Shown one piece after another: positions 15,569 to 23,475 of a stretch of DNA of 64,000 nt. The notes under the pieces are model-generated. The model had not been told where the DNA came from and made no database searches. It was given only the letters and a program-made list of their open reading frames with translations. How positions within the stretch are numbered: position 1 is the stretch's first letter; each line of letters opens with the position of its first letter. Position numbers and translations under genes: made by a program. The DNA lies in NCBI GenBank assembly GCA_045541115.1, contig JAZQIM010000020.1, positions 62,001-126,000 of the forward strand, given 5' to 3'. The DNA is from Aphodoplasma sp045541115. Its GTDB lineage: Bacteria > Bacillota > Clostridia > UBA1381 > UMGS1253.

Positions 15569-16111
15569 TCACGCAAACTCATTATAGAGCTGTTTTAGCT
15601 CTGGAACTGTGCGAAGAAATTTACGAGCTTTTGAAACTGTGGCAGTTACGAGATTAGGTGACTGCCCGGTATGGGCTGCGATTTCCTTTGCACTGTATCC
15701 TTCATTCATAAGCAGGAGAGCATCAATTCCTCTTGCTGTCGATTTGTTAACTAAAGCCTTTGACTTATTTATCACGCTGTATAAGGCAGAATTTACGTCT
15801 GTATTTTCGATTTCGGTAGTATTGCAAGAAAGAATATGACTGCCGGTTAAATCGGTTGTAGTGGCTCTTTTAGTGGCGTATGCGAGGGCATCGCATATTT
15901 CGTTCCAAATGAGTCTGTAGGCGAAGGTGGAAAAGCAGCCGCCCTTATCCTTCATTGCAGCCTTGCTCAGACCGATACACCCAATCTGAAACAAGTCATC
16001 GTATGTATAGAAATACATTGTATCCAGTCCGTGAACCTTGTCCTTAATTACTTTCCCCACCAGACCGAGATTGTCCTCAACAAGCTTCTGTTGTTCTTTT
16101 GTAAGTGTCAT
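15569..16111 (-). CDS. small sigma-70-like factor of the island
   Basis: A 180-residue sigma-70 family protein. Region 2 is recognisable at about residues 8-80 (DNLGLVGKVIKDKV, YDDLFQIGCIGLSKA, FSTFAYRLIWNEI). A C-terminal region-4-like HTH is at about 125-172 (GYSAKEIAAHTGQSPNLVTA). Such short sigma factors are common in Gram-positive mobile elements, where they switch on transfer or lytic genes. It overlaps the upstream zinc-ribbon gene by 4 nt (ATGA), so the two are translated together from the transcript controlled by the structured leader at 16565-16778. Which island promoters it reads is unknown. Confidence 0.8.
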   Translation of the reverse strand: MTLTKEQQKLVEDNLGLVGKVIKDKVHGLDTMYFYTYDDLFQIGCIGLSKAAMKDKGGCFSTFAYRLIWNEICDALAYATKRATTTDLTGSHILSCNTTEIENTDVNSALYSVINKSKALVNKSTARGIDALLLMNEGYSAKEIAAHTGQSPNLVTATVSKARKFLRTVPELKQLYNEFA

Positions 16112-16521
16112 GACGCTTTTGCACCTCCCATCAACTTATTTATAATTTTCTGACTTTCATCAATAACCAATCTGCAATAGTAGTCTCCAAGAAAGCTTAT
16201 ATGTGCCTGCGACAGAGGGACATTTAGCAAATTTGCAAGCCATAAATACAAATCCTTCTTGCACATAATTCCATTCTTGCATATTATATCAAAATTTTTG
16301 TGAGCAACAATACGAAGCTTGCGTAAAGTGTTATTTGCCATTGTACCTGCCGGTATGCTTGTGCCTGCGTGAGTACGCACATAAGCATCACACTGGGGAT
16401 AATTTGAGCAAACATAAAGCATTGCAGCTTTGCTGTTGTCTTTATAAATTCCATCTGCGGATTTAAGCTGCACCTTTCCGCCACAATAGGGACATCTTAC
16501 CGGAATATTTTTCTTTTTCAC
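16108..16521 (-). CDS. zinc-ribbon protein (DUF3268-like)
   Basis: About 137 residues. A four-cysteine zinc ribbon (CPYCG near residue 8, then CSNYPQC about 35 residues later) is followed by a conserved VRTHAGTSIPAGTMANNTLR segment and a helical tail. This matches what I remember as DUF3268, a family confined to mobile elements of Firmicutes. The start is a GTG (16521) or a TTG (16527) behind AGGAGG. A longer reading to 16575 would run through the leader terminator and is unlikely. It probably binds nucleic acid. It is translationally coupled to the sigma factor and sits about 45 nt after an attenuator. Confidence 0.75.
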   Translation of the reverse strand: MKKKNIPVRCPYCGGKVQLKSADGIYKDNSKAAMLYVCSNYPQCDAYVRTHAGTSIPAGTMANNTLRKLRIVAHKNFDIICKNGIMCKKDLYLWLANLLNVPLSQAHISFLGDYYCRLVIDESQKIINKLMGGAKAS

Positions 16522-16564
16522 AATCAATGACACCTCCTGATAAAACAAAAAGCCGAAAGTCTGC

Positions 16565-16629
16565 AAAAAAGACAATACAGAACCAAGTGCTGAGAATAGT
16601 GGTGTCTCATCTCAGCGATTGACTCTGTA
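16565..16629 (-). terminator. terminator of the structured leader
   Basis: On the minus strand TACAGAGTCAA pairs with TTGGTTCTGTA (two G-T pairs) outside GCTGAGA / TCTCAGC, followed by TTGTC and six T. It ends about 40 nt before the start codon of the zinc-ribbon gene. Confidence 0.75.
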
Positions 16630-16778
16630 AAGTATTAAGCAGCCCTCCGGCTCTATATTCAATTCAGCCTGCATCATTGTGGACGCTCAGTGCGCAATCC
16701 GTAACGGTTCCTTATCGGGCGATAAGTCTGACACTGCATAACCAATGTACCGAAAGCCTGGATGCAGACTCTTGGTAT
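16565..16778 (-). ncRNA. structured leader RNA / attenuator upstream of the DUF3268-like gene
   Basis: A consensus promoter (16785-16813) starts a transcript near 16778 that crosses about 210 nt of noncoding sequence. Paired elements read on the minus strand include CATACCAA / TTGGTTATG, the perfect hairpin CTTATC-GCCC-GATAAG, CCG-TTA-CGG, and CAGTG / CACTG enclosing them. A longer-range CTGCATC / GATGCAG pairing is also possible. The region ends in a strong terminator (16565-16629) about 40 nt before the gene. A promoter, an ordered structure and a terminator in front of one operon suggest conditional termination. I recall a computationally predicted DUF3268 RNA motif; identity with it is untested. 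Confidence 0.6.
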
Positions 16779-16784
16779 GGTTAT

Positions 16785-16813
16785 ATTATAGCATATTTAT
16801 TACTCAATGTCAA
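16785..16813 (-). promoter_or_regulatory. consensus promoter of the leader RNA and sigma operon
   Basis: On the minus strand TTGACA (16813-16808) and TATAAT (16790-16785) with a 17-bp spacer, a perfect SigA consensus. It is the strongest-looking promoter in the right half of the island. Confidence 0.8.
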
Positions 16814-16910
16814 GCATAAAAGAAATATTTTTATTTATAACTCTATAAATATTCCCATTAGGTTATATATCGTAAACACTCCCCGGATCAGAATGAGTAT
16901 GACAGATTTA

Positions 16911-17924
16911 CTATCCGCAATCAAAAAGCAATCCGCCGTATAAGCTATAATTAGTTAAATCTACAGTAGGTCTATTATTATATATACTACTGCAGTCATA
17001 TATACAATACTTACAATTCTTACAAGGAGAAATATACGCGCGTATTATAGGGGCAAAAAGTGCAACACGGTTTTCGGGAGCATTATTTACCGCAACCTTT
17101 TTGCTATACCAGGCTATAATTTTGTTAATATGAGCATGTTCATCGGTATTTTTGTGAGTATTTGCACCTAAAATGCGTATTTCGTCAAAAATGCGTTTAA
17201 CATCTGCTTCGGTTGGCTGTTCGATTTCCTTGCAAATTGGATAGATGGAATTAAATATAAGACAACCATAAGAACTCGGCATTTTATATAAACAAAATGT
17301 ATCAGAATACTTTTTGAAAAATCTCCACACCTTAGTTTTCTCCCAGCCCCATCTCTTACCCAAGGTTTCCAATGTGAGCAAAGCACTATTTTTACCATAC
17401 TGAATTACGGGAGCCAAGTTGGAGAAGGCATTATTTTGATCTTCAAACACAGTATGACACCACAAATCAAGCCACGCATCTGCATCCTCAAACTTATATC
17501 CGGATTCTGCAAGTCGCTCGGTAATATTACGAGGAAGGCATAAAAATCCGTAACCCTGAGAGGTATAAACATTTCCGTCCATACATTCCTTGCCGGAGCA
17601 TTTAACAACCCAGTCATTGATTTTATATGTTAACTTCTTGGTTTCTTCATCGAGTGTATAGCTGATATATCCAAGCTCTGAAAGTTTGTTGAGAATAGAA
17701 AAAGCATCCTCACGCTTTTTTACGCCGAGAATGCTTTTAACGCCTACAATACCGCCAGACCATTCGCCTGCATTAACCTCATTGGTATATCCGCAATATT
17801 CTGCCTGCCCCTTACGAAATGCCGCACGAGAGGCAAGACGGGTATATGCACCCATTATTCCCTTGCCTTGTGGAAGATGGCAGCGCATAAGCTTAACCCA
17901 TTCATATTTCATTAAACACTTCAT
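16911..17924 (-). CDS. conserved mobile-element protein of unknown function
   Basis: A 337-residue protein. I recognise its conserved opening (KYEWVKLMRCHLPQGKGIMG, then FRKGQAEYCGYTN and GIVGVKSILGVKKREDA) from uncharacterised proteins of clostridial integrative elements, but I know no demonstrated function. The N-terminal 110 residues look like a winged-helix unit similar to plasmid replication initiators. The middle contains GYGFLCLPRNITERL and a WGWEKTKVWRFFKK helix. A cysteine cluster (CKNCKYCIYDC) near the C-terminus may bind metal. AAAGGAGG lies 6 nt before the ATG. A replication or regulatory role for the island is inferred. Confidence 0.65.
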   Translation of the reverse strand: MKCLMKYEWVKLMRCHLPQGKGIMGAYTRLASRAAFRKGQAEYCGYTNEVNAGEWSGGIVGVKSILGVKKREDAFSILNKLSELGYISYTLDEETKKLTYKINDWVVKCSGKECMDGNVYTSQGYGFLCLPRNITERLAESGYKFEDADAWLDLWCHTVFEDQNNAFSNLAPVIQYGKNSALLTLETLGKRWGWEKTKVWRFFKKYSDTFCLYKMPSSYGCLIFNSIYPICKEIEQPTEADVKRIFDEIRILGANTHKNTDEHAHINKIIAWYSKKVAVNNAPENRVALFAPIIRAYISPCKNCKYCIYDCSSIYNNRPTVDLTNYSLYGGLLFDCG

Positions 17925-18103
17925 AAGGGACCTCCTTTCTCAAATTCGGTATGTCATGTTATGGTCGGATTTCGTATAAATATACAATAATTTATATGTC
18001 TGTATTTCTGCACACAAAACAAAAGAGCTACACCCAGATAATGAGTGTAACCCTTAAAATTTTACATAAGATTAATTGCTTTTTTCGTACCTCTGCACAA
18101 ATT

Positions 18104-18131
18104 GGCGTAGTAATGGCGTAGTGGCGTAGTA
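18104..18131 (+). repeat. right-end GGCGTAGT repeats (candidate integrase arm sites)
   Basis: Three near-contiguous copies: GGCGTAGTA (18104-18112), GGCGTAGTG (18115-18123) and GGCGTAGTA (18123-18131). They have the same sequence and orientation as the pair at the left end. They lie about 55 bp inside attR. Confidence 0.6.
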
Positions 18132-18184
18132 AATTTACTTTTCAAAAAGCCACAAACCCAGTGTTTAAGCCACTTGTGAGATTC

Positions 18185-18214
18185 TTATTTATCCAGCGGC
18201 TTCATTGTCGGGAA
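18185..18214. repeat. attR: functional lysS 3' end
   Basis: Encodes the last residues of lysS on the minus strand and matches attL (3582-3611) at 27 of 30 bases. Integration here leaves lysS intact because the element supplies, or leaves, an equivalent 3' end. Confidence 0.8.
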
Positions 18215-19666
18215 CAAAAGTACATCGCGGATTGAATAACTGTCGGTCAAAAGCATAACGAGTCTGTCAATGCCTATACCGAGACCGCCTGTAGGAGGCA
18301 TACCGTATTCAAGCGCTGTAAGGAAGTCCTCGTCCATCATGTTTGCTTCGTCATCGCCCGCGTTTCTTAATTCAACCTGGCGCATAAAGCGTTCACGTTG
18401 GTCAATCGGGTCGTTAAGCTCGCTAAATGCGTTACCAAATTCGCGACCTGTGATAAATACTTCGAAACGTTCTGTAAGCTCGGGCTGAGTCGGTTTTCTC
18501 TTGGCAAGCGGCGAGATTTCCACGGGATAATCTGTAATAAATGTAGGCTGTACGAGGTTGTCCTCAACAAATTCATCAAAGAATAGAGCGATTATGTCAC
18601 CGCGCGATGATTTAACCTTGTCAACCTCGAGTCCTTTTTGCTTTGCGATTTCCTGCGCCTGCTCGTCAGTTGTAATTTCATCGAAGTCAACGCCGGCATA
18701 CTTTTTAATTGATTCAATCATAGTCATTCTGCTGAAATTCGAAAGGTCGATTTCAGTGCCTTGGTATGTTATATTAAGCGTGCCGCACGCAGCCATTGCA
18801 CTATGCTGAATAATTTTTTCCGTCAAGTCCATCATGTCGTTATAATCGGCATATGCTTCGTAAATTTCGATTGATGTAAATTCCGGGTTATGCTTTATAT
18901 CCATACCTTCGTTACGGAATTGTCTGCCCATTTCGTAAACCTTTTCCATACCGCCGACAATAAGACGCTTTAAGTGAAGCTCTGTTGCGATACGAAGATA
19001 CATATCCATGTCAAGAGTGTTATGGTGAGTTATAAATGGCCTTGCTGAGGCGCCACCTGCAATCGTGTTAAGGATAGGTGTTTCAACTTCGAGATAACCC
19101 TTTGAATCGAGATAGTTTCTTATAGCAGTCAAGATCTTTGAACGCATAACGAAGGTCTTTTTTACTTCAGGGTTCATAATAAGGTCAACATAGCGCTGAC
19201 GATAACGAAGGTCTGTATCGGTAAGACCATGGAATTTTTCCGGAAGCGGCAAAAGTGACTTTGATAAAAGAGTTATTTCCTTTACTTTAACAGAAACTTC
19301 GCCTGTCTTAGTTTTAAAGACTTCGCCTTCTGCACCTACTATATCACCTATATCGTATTTTTTAACAGTAGCATATTGCTCTTCGCCAAGCATATCACTT
19401 TTGATGAAAAGCTGAATTTTGCCGTCGCGGTCGGAAAGGTCGCAAAATAAAACCTTGCCCATGCCACGCTTTGACATAAGACGTCCTGCTACTCTGACAT
19501 TTTGTCCTTCAAAGGCGTCAAAGTTTTCAACTATTTTAGCGCTGCGGTGCGTACGATCATATTTTGTTATTGCAAACGGATCGGCACCGGCATTTTGCAG
19601 TTCAGTAAGTTTGTCGCGTCTTATTTGCAAAAGTTCAGATAATTGTTGTGTATCGTTTTCAGGCAT
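18185..19666 (-). CDS. lysS: lysyl-tRNA synthetase, class II
   Basis: A 493-residue class II lysyl-tRNA synthetase, which charges tRNA-Lys in the cytoplasm. The N-terminal OB-fold anticodon-binding domain (about 55-170, VRVAGRLMSKRGMGKVLFCD) is followed by the catalytic domain with motif 2 (FRNEGMDIKHNPEFTSIEIY) and motif 3 (GLGIGIDRLVMLLTD). The length is normal. AGGAGG lies 7 nt before the ATG. Its last codons are the attachment site of the island. The island also moved the gene about 14.6 kb away from the terminator at 3549-3577, so its transcript now runs into the island end. Confidence 0.97.
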   Translation of the reverse strand: MPENDTQQLSELLQIRRDKLTELQNAGADPFAITKYDRTHRSAKIVENFDAFEGQNVRVAGRLMSKRGMGKVLFCDLSDRDGKIQLFIKSDMLGEEQYATVKKYDIGDIVGAEGEVFKTKTGEVSVKVKEITLLSKSLLPLPEKFHGLTDTDLRYRQRYVDLIMNPEVKKTFVMRSKILTAIRNYLDSKGYLEVETPILNTIAGGASARPFITHHNTLDMDMYLRIATELHLKRLIVGGMEKVYEMGRQFRNEGMDIKHNPEFTSIEIYEAYADYNDMMDLTEKIIQHSAMAACGTLNITYQGTEIDLSNFSRMTMIESIKKYAGVDFDEITTDEQAQEIAKQKGLEVDKVKSSRGDIIALFFDEFVEDNLVQPTFITDYPVEISPLAKRKPTQPELTERFEVFITGREFGNAFSELNDPIDQRERFMRQVELRNAGDDEANMMDEDFLTALEYGMPPTGGLGIGIDRLVMLLTDSYSIRDVLLFPTMKPLDK

Positions 19667-19800
19667 ATTATAACCTCCTAATTTTATCCATAATAAATCT
19701 TATTTACATATTATACACTAAAAAGTCAGCTATTACAACATTTTTTTAACAAAAACTCTTTTTGCAGACGTAAATAATTTTTTAGGCAAATTAAAAATGG

Positions 19801-19829
19801 TTGTAATTACAGATTTAATATGTTATAAT
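19801..19829 (+). promoter_or_regulatory. rex promoter
   Basis: TTGTAA (19801-19806) and TATAAT (19824-19829) with a 17-bp spacer. The -35 lies in the 10-bp palindrome TGTAATTACA (19802-19811), which could be part of an operator. It is not a good match to the TTGTTAA-type Rex site. Confidence 0.55.
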
Positions 19830-19866
19830 TTTAGAATATTAAATAATTATAAAGAGGTATACATAT

Positions 19867-20514
19867 ATGAATTATTTTGGAAGAAAGATATCACTCGTTG
19901 TAATAAGACGTCTGCCAAGATACTATCGATATCTTAGTGATCTTTTAAAGCAGGATATAAAGAGAATTTCTTCGAAGGAACTAAGTGAACGAATGGGCGT
20001 AACAGCATCGCAAATACGTCAGGATTTAAACTGTTTTGGAGGCTTTGGACAGCAGGGTTATGGTTATAATGTCGAGGAACTCTATAAGGAAATAGGAAAC
20101 ATTCTTGGTTTAGGTGAAGGACATAAAACAATTATTGCGGGCGCCGGAAATCTTGGACAGGCGCTTGCAAATCACGGCGGATTTGAAAAACGCGGATTTA
20201 AGCTTATTGCGATATTTGACTGCGACAAGGACAAAATCGGAACCCAAATAAACGGTGTAAATGTATATGATATTGCAGATATGAAGCAAGTTTTAGATAA
20301 AGAGCCCGCAACAATCGGCATACTTACAGTGCCACGTATCAAAACAGCTGAAGTTGCAGAGGCGATGATAGATTGCGGAATAAAAGGACTTCTTAATTTT
20401 TCGTATATGGATTTAAAGGTTCCTGATGACGTGGTTGTGGAGAATGTGCATCTTTCTGACAGCTTAATGACGCTGTCGTATCAGCTGCGAGACAGGAAAT
20501 ACGGCAAAGAATAG
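19867..20514 (+). CDS. rex: redox-sensing transcriptional repressor Rex
   Basis: A 215-residue Rex protein. The N-terminal winged helix (about 1-80, VVIRRLPRYYRYLSDLL and MGVTASQIRQDLNCFGGFGQ) binds TTGTNAN-type operators. The C-terminal Rossmann domain (from about 85, GAGNLGQALANH) senses the NADH/NAD ratio. Rex represses fermentation and anaerobic genes when NADH is low. GAGG precedes the start. The next gene begins 11 nt downstream. A Rex regulator fits the strictly fermentative gene content of the window. Confidence 0.95.
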   Translation: MNYFGRKISLVVIRRLPRYYRYLSDLLKQDIKRISSKELSERMGVTASQIRQDLNCFGGFGQQGYGYNVEELYKEIGNILGLGEGHKTIIAGAGNLGQALANHGGFEKRGFKLIAIFDCDKDKIGTQINGVNVYDIADMKQVLDKEPATIGILTVPRIKTAEVAEAMIDCGIKGLLNFSYMDLKVPDDVVVENVHLSDSLMTLSYQLRDRKYGKE

Positions 20515-20525
20515 GGGCGTATGTT

Positions 20526-21338
20526 ATGAAGGTATATGCTCTCGTTGGAGAAAGCGGTAGCGGTAAAAGTTATCGCGCGATGTGGGTTGCAAAGGAAAAT
20601 GATATTGAGTGCATAATCGATGACGGTCTGCTTATACGCGGAAATGAGTTATTGGCCGGATATTCGGCAAAGAAGGAAGCAACAAAAATCGGGTCTATCC
20701 GTCGTGCCCTTTTCTATAATGAAGAGCACGCAAAAGAAATACGTGATGCACTTGAGCAAAAGCAGCCGAAAAGCGTTATCATATTGGGCACATCGGACAA
20801 AATGGTAAATGAAATTGCGCAAAAGCTTGATTTGGGAAGTATCGAGCAAACCATACGGATTGAAAGCATTGCCACGCCAAAGGAGATTGAAAGAGCGAAG
20901 CGCATACGAAAAACTCAGGGAAAGCACGTAATACCCGTGCCGACATTCGAAATAAAGAAGGATTTTTCGGGAGTGCTGTTAGACACGCTTCAGATTTTTA
21001 ATATCGGAAGGCGCGGTAAAAGTGATTTTCGCACAACAAAATCTGTTGTGAGACCGACTTTTAGCTACCGCGGCGATTACCACATATCTGACCATGTCAT
21101 TTTAACTATGTGTCAGATTGAGGCAAGACAAATCGATGGTGTTGGCAAGAATATGAGATGTCAGTTAGAGCAAAGAGCTGATGGGATAGACATTTCTATG
21201 GATATAAGTGTAAAATACGGTTACGATGTACGCGTTGTCGCAGCCAAGGTGCGCGAAGCCATACCGAATGCGATTTATGAATACACGGCAATCAATGTAT
21301 GCAAAACTAATGTAAATGTACGATGGGTTGAAAAATAA
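20526..21338 (+). CDS. P-loop NTPase fused to an Asp23/Gls24-like domain
   Basis: A 270-residue two-domain protein. The N-terminus is a P-loop NTPase with Walker A GESGSGKS (8-15) and an IIDDG strand. The C-terminal 90 residues (HISDHVILTMCQIEARQIDG, then ISVKYGYDVRVVAAKVREAI and YTAINVCKTNVNV) match the Asp23 (DUF322) domain, usually found in cell-envelope-stress proteins. The architecture recurs in Clostridia but has no assigned function that I know. The ribosome binding site is weak, and the gene is 11 nt after rex, so it is probably translated from the rex transcript. A nucleotide-dependent envelope role is only a guess. Confidence 0.75.
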   Translation: MKVYALVGESGSGKSYRAMWVAKENDIECIIDDGLLIRGNELLAGYSAKKEATKIGSIRRALFYNEEHAKEIRDALEQKQPKSVIILGTSDKMVNEIAQKLDLGSIEQTIRIESIATPKEIERAKRIRKTQGKHVIPVPTFEIKKDFSGVLLDTLQIFNIGRRGKSDFRTTKSVVRPTFSYRGDYHISDHVILTMCQIEARQIDGVGKNMRCQLEQRADGIDISMDISVKYGYDVRVVAAKVREAIPNAIYEYTAINVCKTNVNVRWVEK

Positions 21339-21364
21339 AAAGCCGCTTACAAGCGGCTTTTTTT
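21337..21364. terminator. bidirectional terminator between convergent genes
   Basis: AAAAGCCGCTT and AAGCGGCTTTT form a stem with T runs on both strands. It ends both the rex operon and the hemZ operon. Confidence 0.85.
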
Positions 21365-22814
21365 ATATATTATTAACAATATTAAAGAACTCATCTTTCT
21401 TTGCAAGTATTTCATCGAATCTTTGTATATACTCAATCGGCGCCTTAAAGTTAAATACTCGCTCGATTCGTTCGCCGTCTGCAGAAACAGCCTTTGACGA
21501 AGCACCGCCGCCAAGAGCCAGAATGCTTTGAACTTCTTCCATAATATTTACATTGTATAAGCTTTCGTGGCCTTTTATGCTGTAACCGACATTTTCGAGG
21601 TTGCCGAGCATATTTTTTTGTCTGTACATATAATATGGCAGGCGATTTGTTTCGTGCATAAAATCGTAGGATATATCGAGCATATTATATACTGTTGTAG
21701 GGTCTGTCAAATCGTAGTTTGAAAGACGCTGATGAAGTGCACTGCCACGCTTTACCGACATCGTATGCACCGTTATGTTTTCCGGCGCAAAGCGGTTAAT
21801 TGCATTTAGCGTGTATAAAAAATCGTCTTCGCTTTCGCCCGGAAGACCTGCGATAAGGTCGGCATTTATCGTGTCAAAGCCGACGCAGCGCGCAATAGAA
21901 AATGCGTTTTCAATGTCTGAAACACTGTGCGCGCGGCCGATGAGATTGAGTGTGCGCTCATGCATCGTCTGCGGATTGATGCTTATGCGTGTTACGCCAT
22001 AGCTTTTAAGCACATCAAGTTTTTCTCTTGTAATCGTATCGGGGCGTCCTGCTTCGACACAGTATTCGTAAAGAGATGATGTATCGAAGTTTTTTTCGAT
22101 GGCACAAAGGAGTATGTCGAGCTCTTTTGCCGAAAGAGAAGTTGGCGTGCCGCCTCCGATGTATATGCTCGTTATACGCTTTTTTGATGATAATGTAAGC
22201 GCGCGTGCATATTCTATTTCGCGGATAAGGCATTTTAAATAGTCGCCTACATACTTTTTTGTGTGCTTAAGGTCAGTCGATACAAATGAGCAGTATAAGC
22301 ATCTTGTAGGACAAAATGGAATTCCGATATAAAGGCCTATGTCGTCTACAGAGTTCCTCTTCATAATAGCGAGCTCATTTTTTGCAACTTCTGTTGCAAG
22401 GGCTCTTTTTTTATCGCTCGGCCCATAAAGGCGCGTTATGTAATCGCTTATATAGTCATCGCTAAATCCGTACGAAAGCATCTGTCTTATTGGCTTTGCA
22501 GGACGAATTCCCGTCATAACGCCCCACGGCAAGCGTTTTGGGCGAAGCGTTTGTGCCGCTTTATAAATCGCCATACCGCATACGGCGGAAGTAACTTTGT
22601 TTACTTCGTGTTTGTCGGCATCATCGCTACATTCAAATGAATGAGAAGCATCTGCACATTTGCCGTCATATTCAACGCTCGCGTGAGAATTTATACAGCC
22701 GTTTTCAAAAACGGCGCGCGAAGTTATATTTACATTTTCATCATCTGAAAAAAACAGTGATGCAACGAGCCAGACATTATGCTCTAAATCGTGTCCTATA
22801 GTTTTAATATTCAT
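21363..22814 (-). CDS. hemZ: HemZ-type radical SAM coproporphyrinogen dehydrogenase
   Basis: A 483-residue radical SAM protein of the HemZ/HemN branch. The 4Fe-4S motif is CPTRCLYC (Cys168, 172, 175), preceded by the family signature LPWGVMTGIRPAK (96-108) and followed by YIGGGTPTSL. HemZ is annotated as oxygen-independent coproporphyrinogen III dehydrogenase. Many HemN relatives do other radical chemistry, and no other haem gene is in this window, so the substrate is not certain. I start at 22814 (MNIK), which overlaps the upstream gene by 11 nt with GGGA ahead. A longer reading to 22835 is less likely. Confidence 0.85.
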   Translation of the reverse strand: MNIKTIGHDLEHNVWLVASLFFSDDENVNITSRAVFENGCINSHASVEYDGKCADASHSFECSDDADKHEVNKVTSAVCGMAIYKAAQTLRPKRLPWGVMTGIRPAKPIRQMLSYGFSDDYISDYITRLYGPSDKKRALATEVAKNELAIMKRNSVDDIGLYIGIPFCPTRCLYCSFVSTDLKHTKKYVGDYLKCLIREIEYARALTLSSKKRITSIYIGGGTPTSLSAKELDILLCAIEKNFDTSSLYEYCVEAGRPDTITREKLDVLKSYGVTRISINPQTMHERTLNLIGRAHSVSDIENAFSIARCVGFDTINADLIAGLPGESEDDFLYTLNAINRFAPENITVHTMSVKRGSALHQRLSNYDLTDPTTVYNMLDISYDFMHETNRLPYYMYRQKNMLGNLENVGYSIKGHESLYNVNIMEEVQSILALGGGASSKAVSADGERIERVFNFKAPIEYIQRFDEILAKKDEFFNIVNNI

Positions 22815-23445
22815 ATTCCCAGTCCTGCTGTACATAGTTATTGTGGGATTTTTCGTATCCTATTGTTGTCGCTCTTCCATGACCGGGATACACTTGTGTA
22901 TCGTCGGGGAGGGTATAGAGCTGTTTTTTAATAGATTGCTTTATAATTTTGTAGTCGCCGCCGGGCAAATCGCATCTGCCGACATCTTTTAAAAATAGTG
23001 TATCGCCCGAGAAAAGAATGCCGTCAGTGTAGTAGCAAACGCTTCCGACAGTATGTCCCGGCGTATATAATACTTTTATATCGATATCGCCGACAGTGAT
23101 AACATCGCCGTCAACGAGAGTTTTTGAAACTTTAACAGAAGGCGACGGCGCATCAGCATATAAAGAGAGATTTACCGTCGGGTCATTGACAGCATCTTCC
23201 TCGAAGCTGTGAATCATAACCTCGGCGCCGGTGTAATCGCATATTTCGTCGAGCGCACCGATGTGGTCATAATGCGAGTGAGTTAAAAGGACATATTTAA
23301 GAGTAAGTCCTTCTTCTTCTAAAACATCTAAAACGGCGCCTGCCTCTGCAGGTGCATCGATGATAAGGGCGTGCTTTGAGCTCTGGTCGCCCAATATATA
23401 GCAGTTATTGTCCATGTTTCCAAGTGAGAGCATTTTAAAAAACAT
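22804..23445 (-). CDS. MBL-fold metallo-hydrolase (glyoxalase II-like)
   Basis: A 213-residue metallo-beta-lactamase-fold hydrolase with the dinuclear metal motif THSHYDH (His56, His58, Asp60, His61), GHTVGSVCY, FSGDTLF and YPGHG in order. Short members like this resemble the catalytic domain of hydroxyacylglutathione hydrolase and are placed between rel and hemZ in many Clostridia. The natural substrate is not known. AAAGGAG lies 8 nt before the ATG. It is co-directional with rel, with 30 nt between them, and overlaps hemZ. Confidence 0.85.
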   Translation of the reverse strand: MFFKMLSLGNMDNNCYILGDQSSKHALIIDAPAEAGAVLDVLEEEGLTLKYVLLTHSHYDHIGALDEICDYTGAEVMIHSFEEDAVNDPTVNLSLYADAPSPSVKVSKTLVDGDVITVGDIDIKVLYTPGHTVGSVCYYTDGILFSGDTLFLKDVGRCDLPGGDYKIIKQSIKKQLYTLPDDTQVYPGHGRATTIGYEKSHNNYVQQDWEYEY

Positions 23446-23475
23446 ATTAAAGCTCCTTTCGATGTGAATTTATTA

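Larger units (their letters stand above)
3582..18214. mobile_element. genomic island integrated at the 3' end of lysS
   Basis: About 14.6 kb bounded by imperfect direct repeats of the lysS 3' end (3582-3611 and 18185-18214, 27 of 30 bases equal). It contains an integrase next to the left end, a Tn916-type excisionase, a repressor, restriction-modification and toxin-antitoxin genes, a sigma factor and regulatory RNAs. Short GGCGTAGTA repeats lie inside both ends. No relaxase, coupling protein, portal or capsid gene is visible, so it is either an integrative element mobilised in trans or a small defence island. The outer boundaries are inferred from the repeats alone. Confidence 0.85.

Noticed and set aside
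16677..16943. An 88-codon plus-strand ORF
   Set aside because: It runs antisense through the structured leader and its promoter, has no ribosome binding site, and the composition does not look coding.
19747..19760. Rex operator near its own gene
   Set aside because: TTTTTAACAAAAA is only a half-match and is not palindromic.
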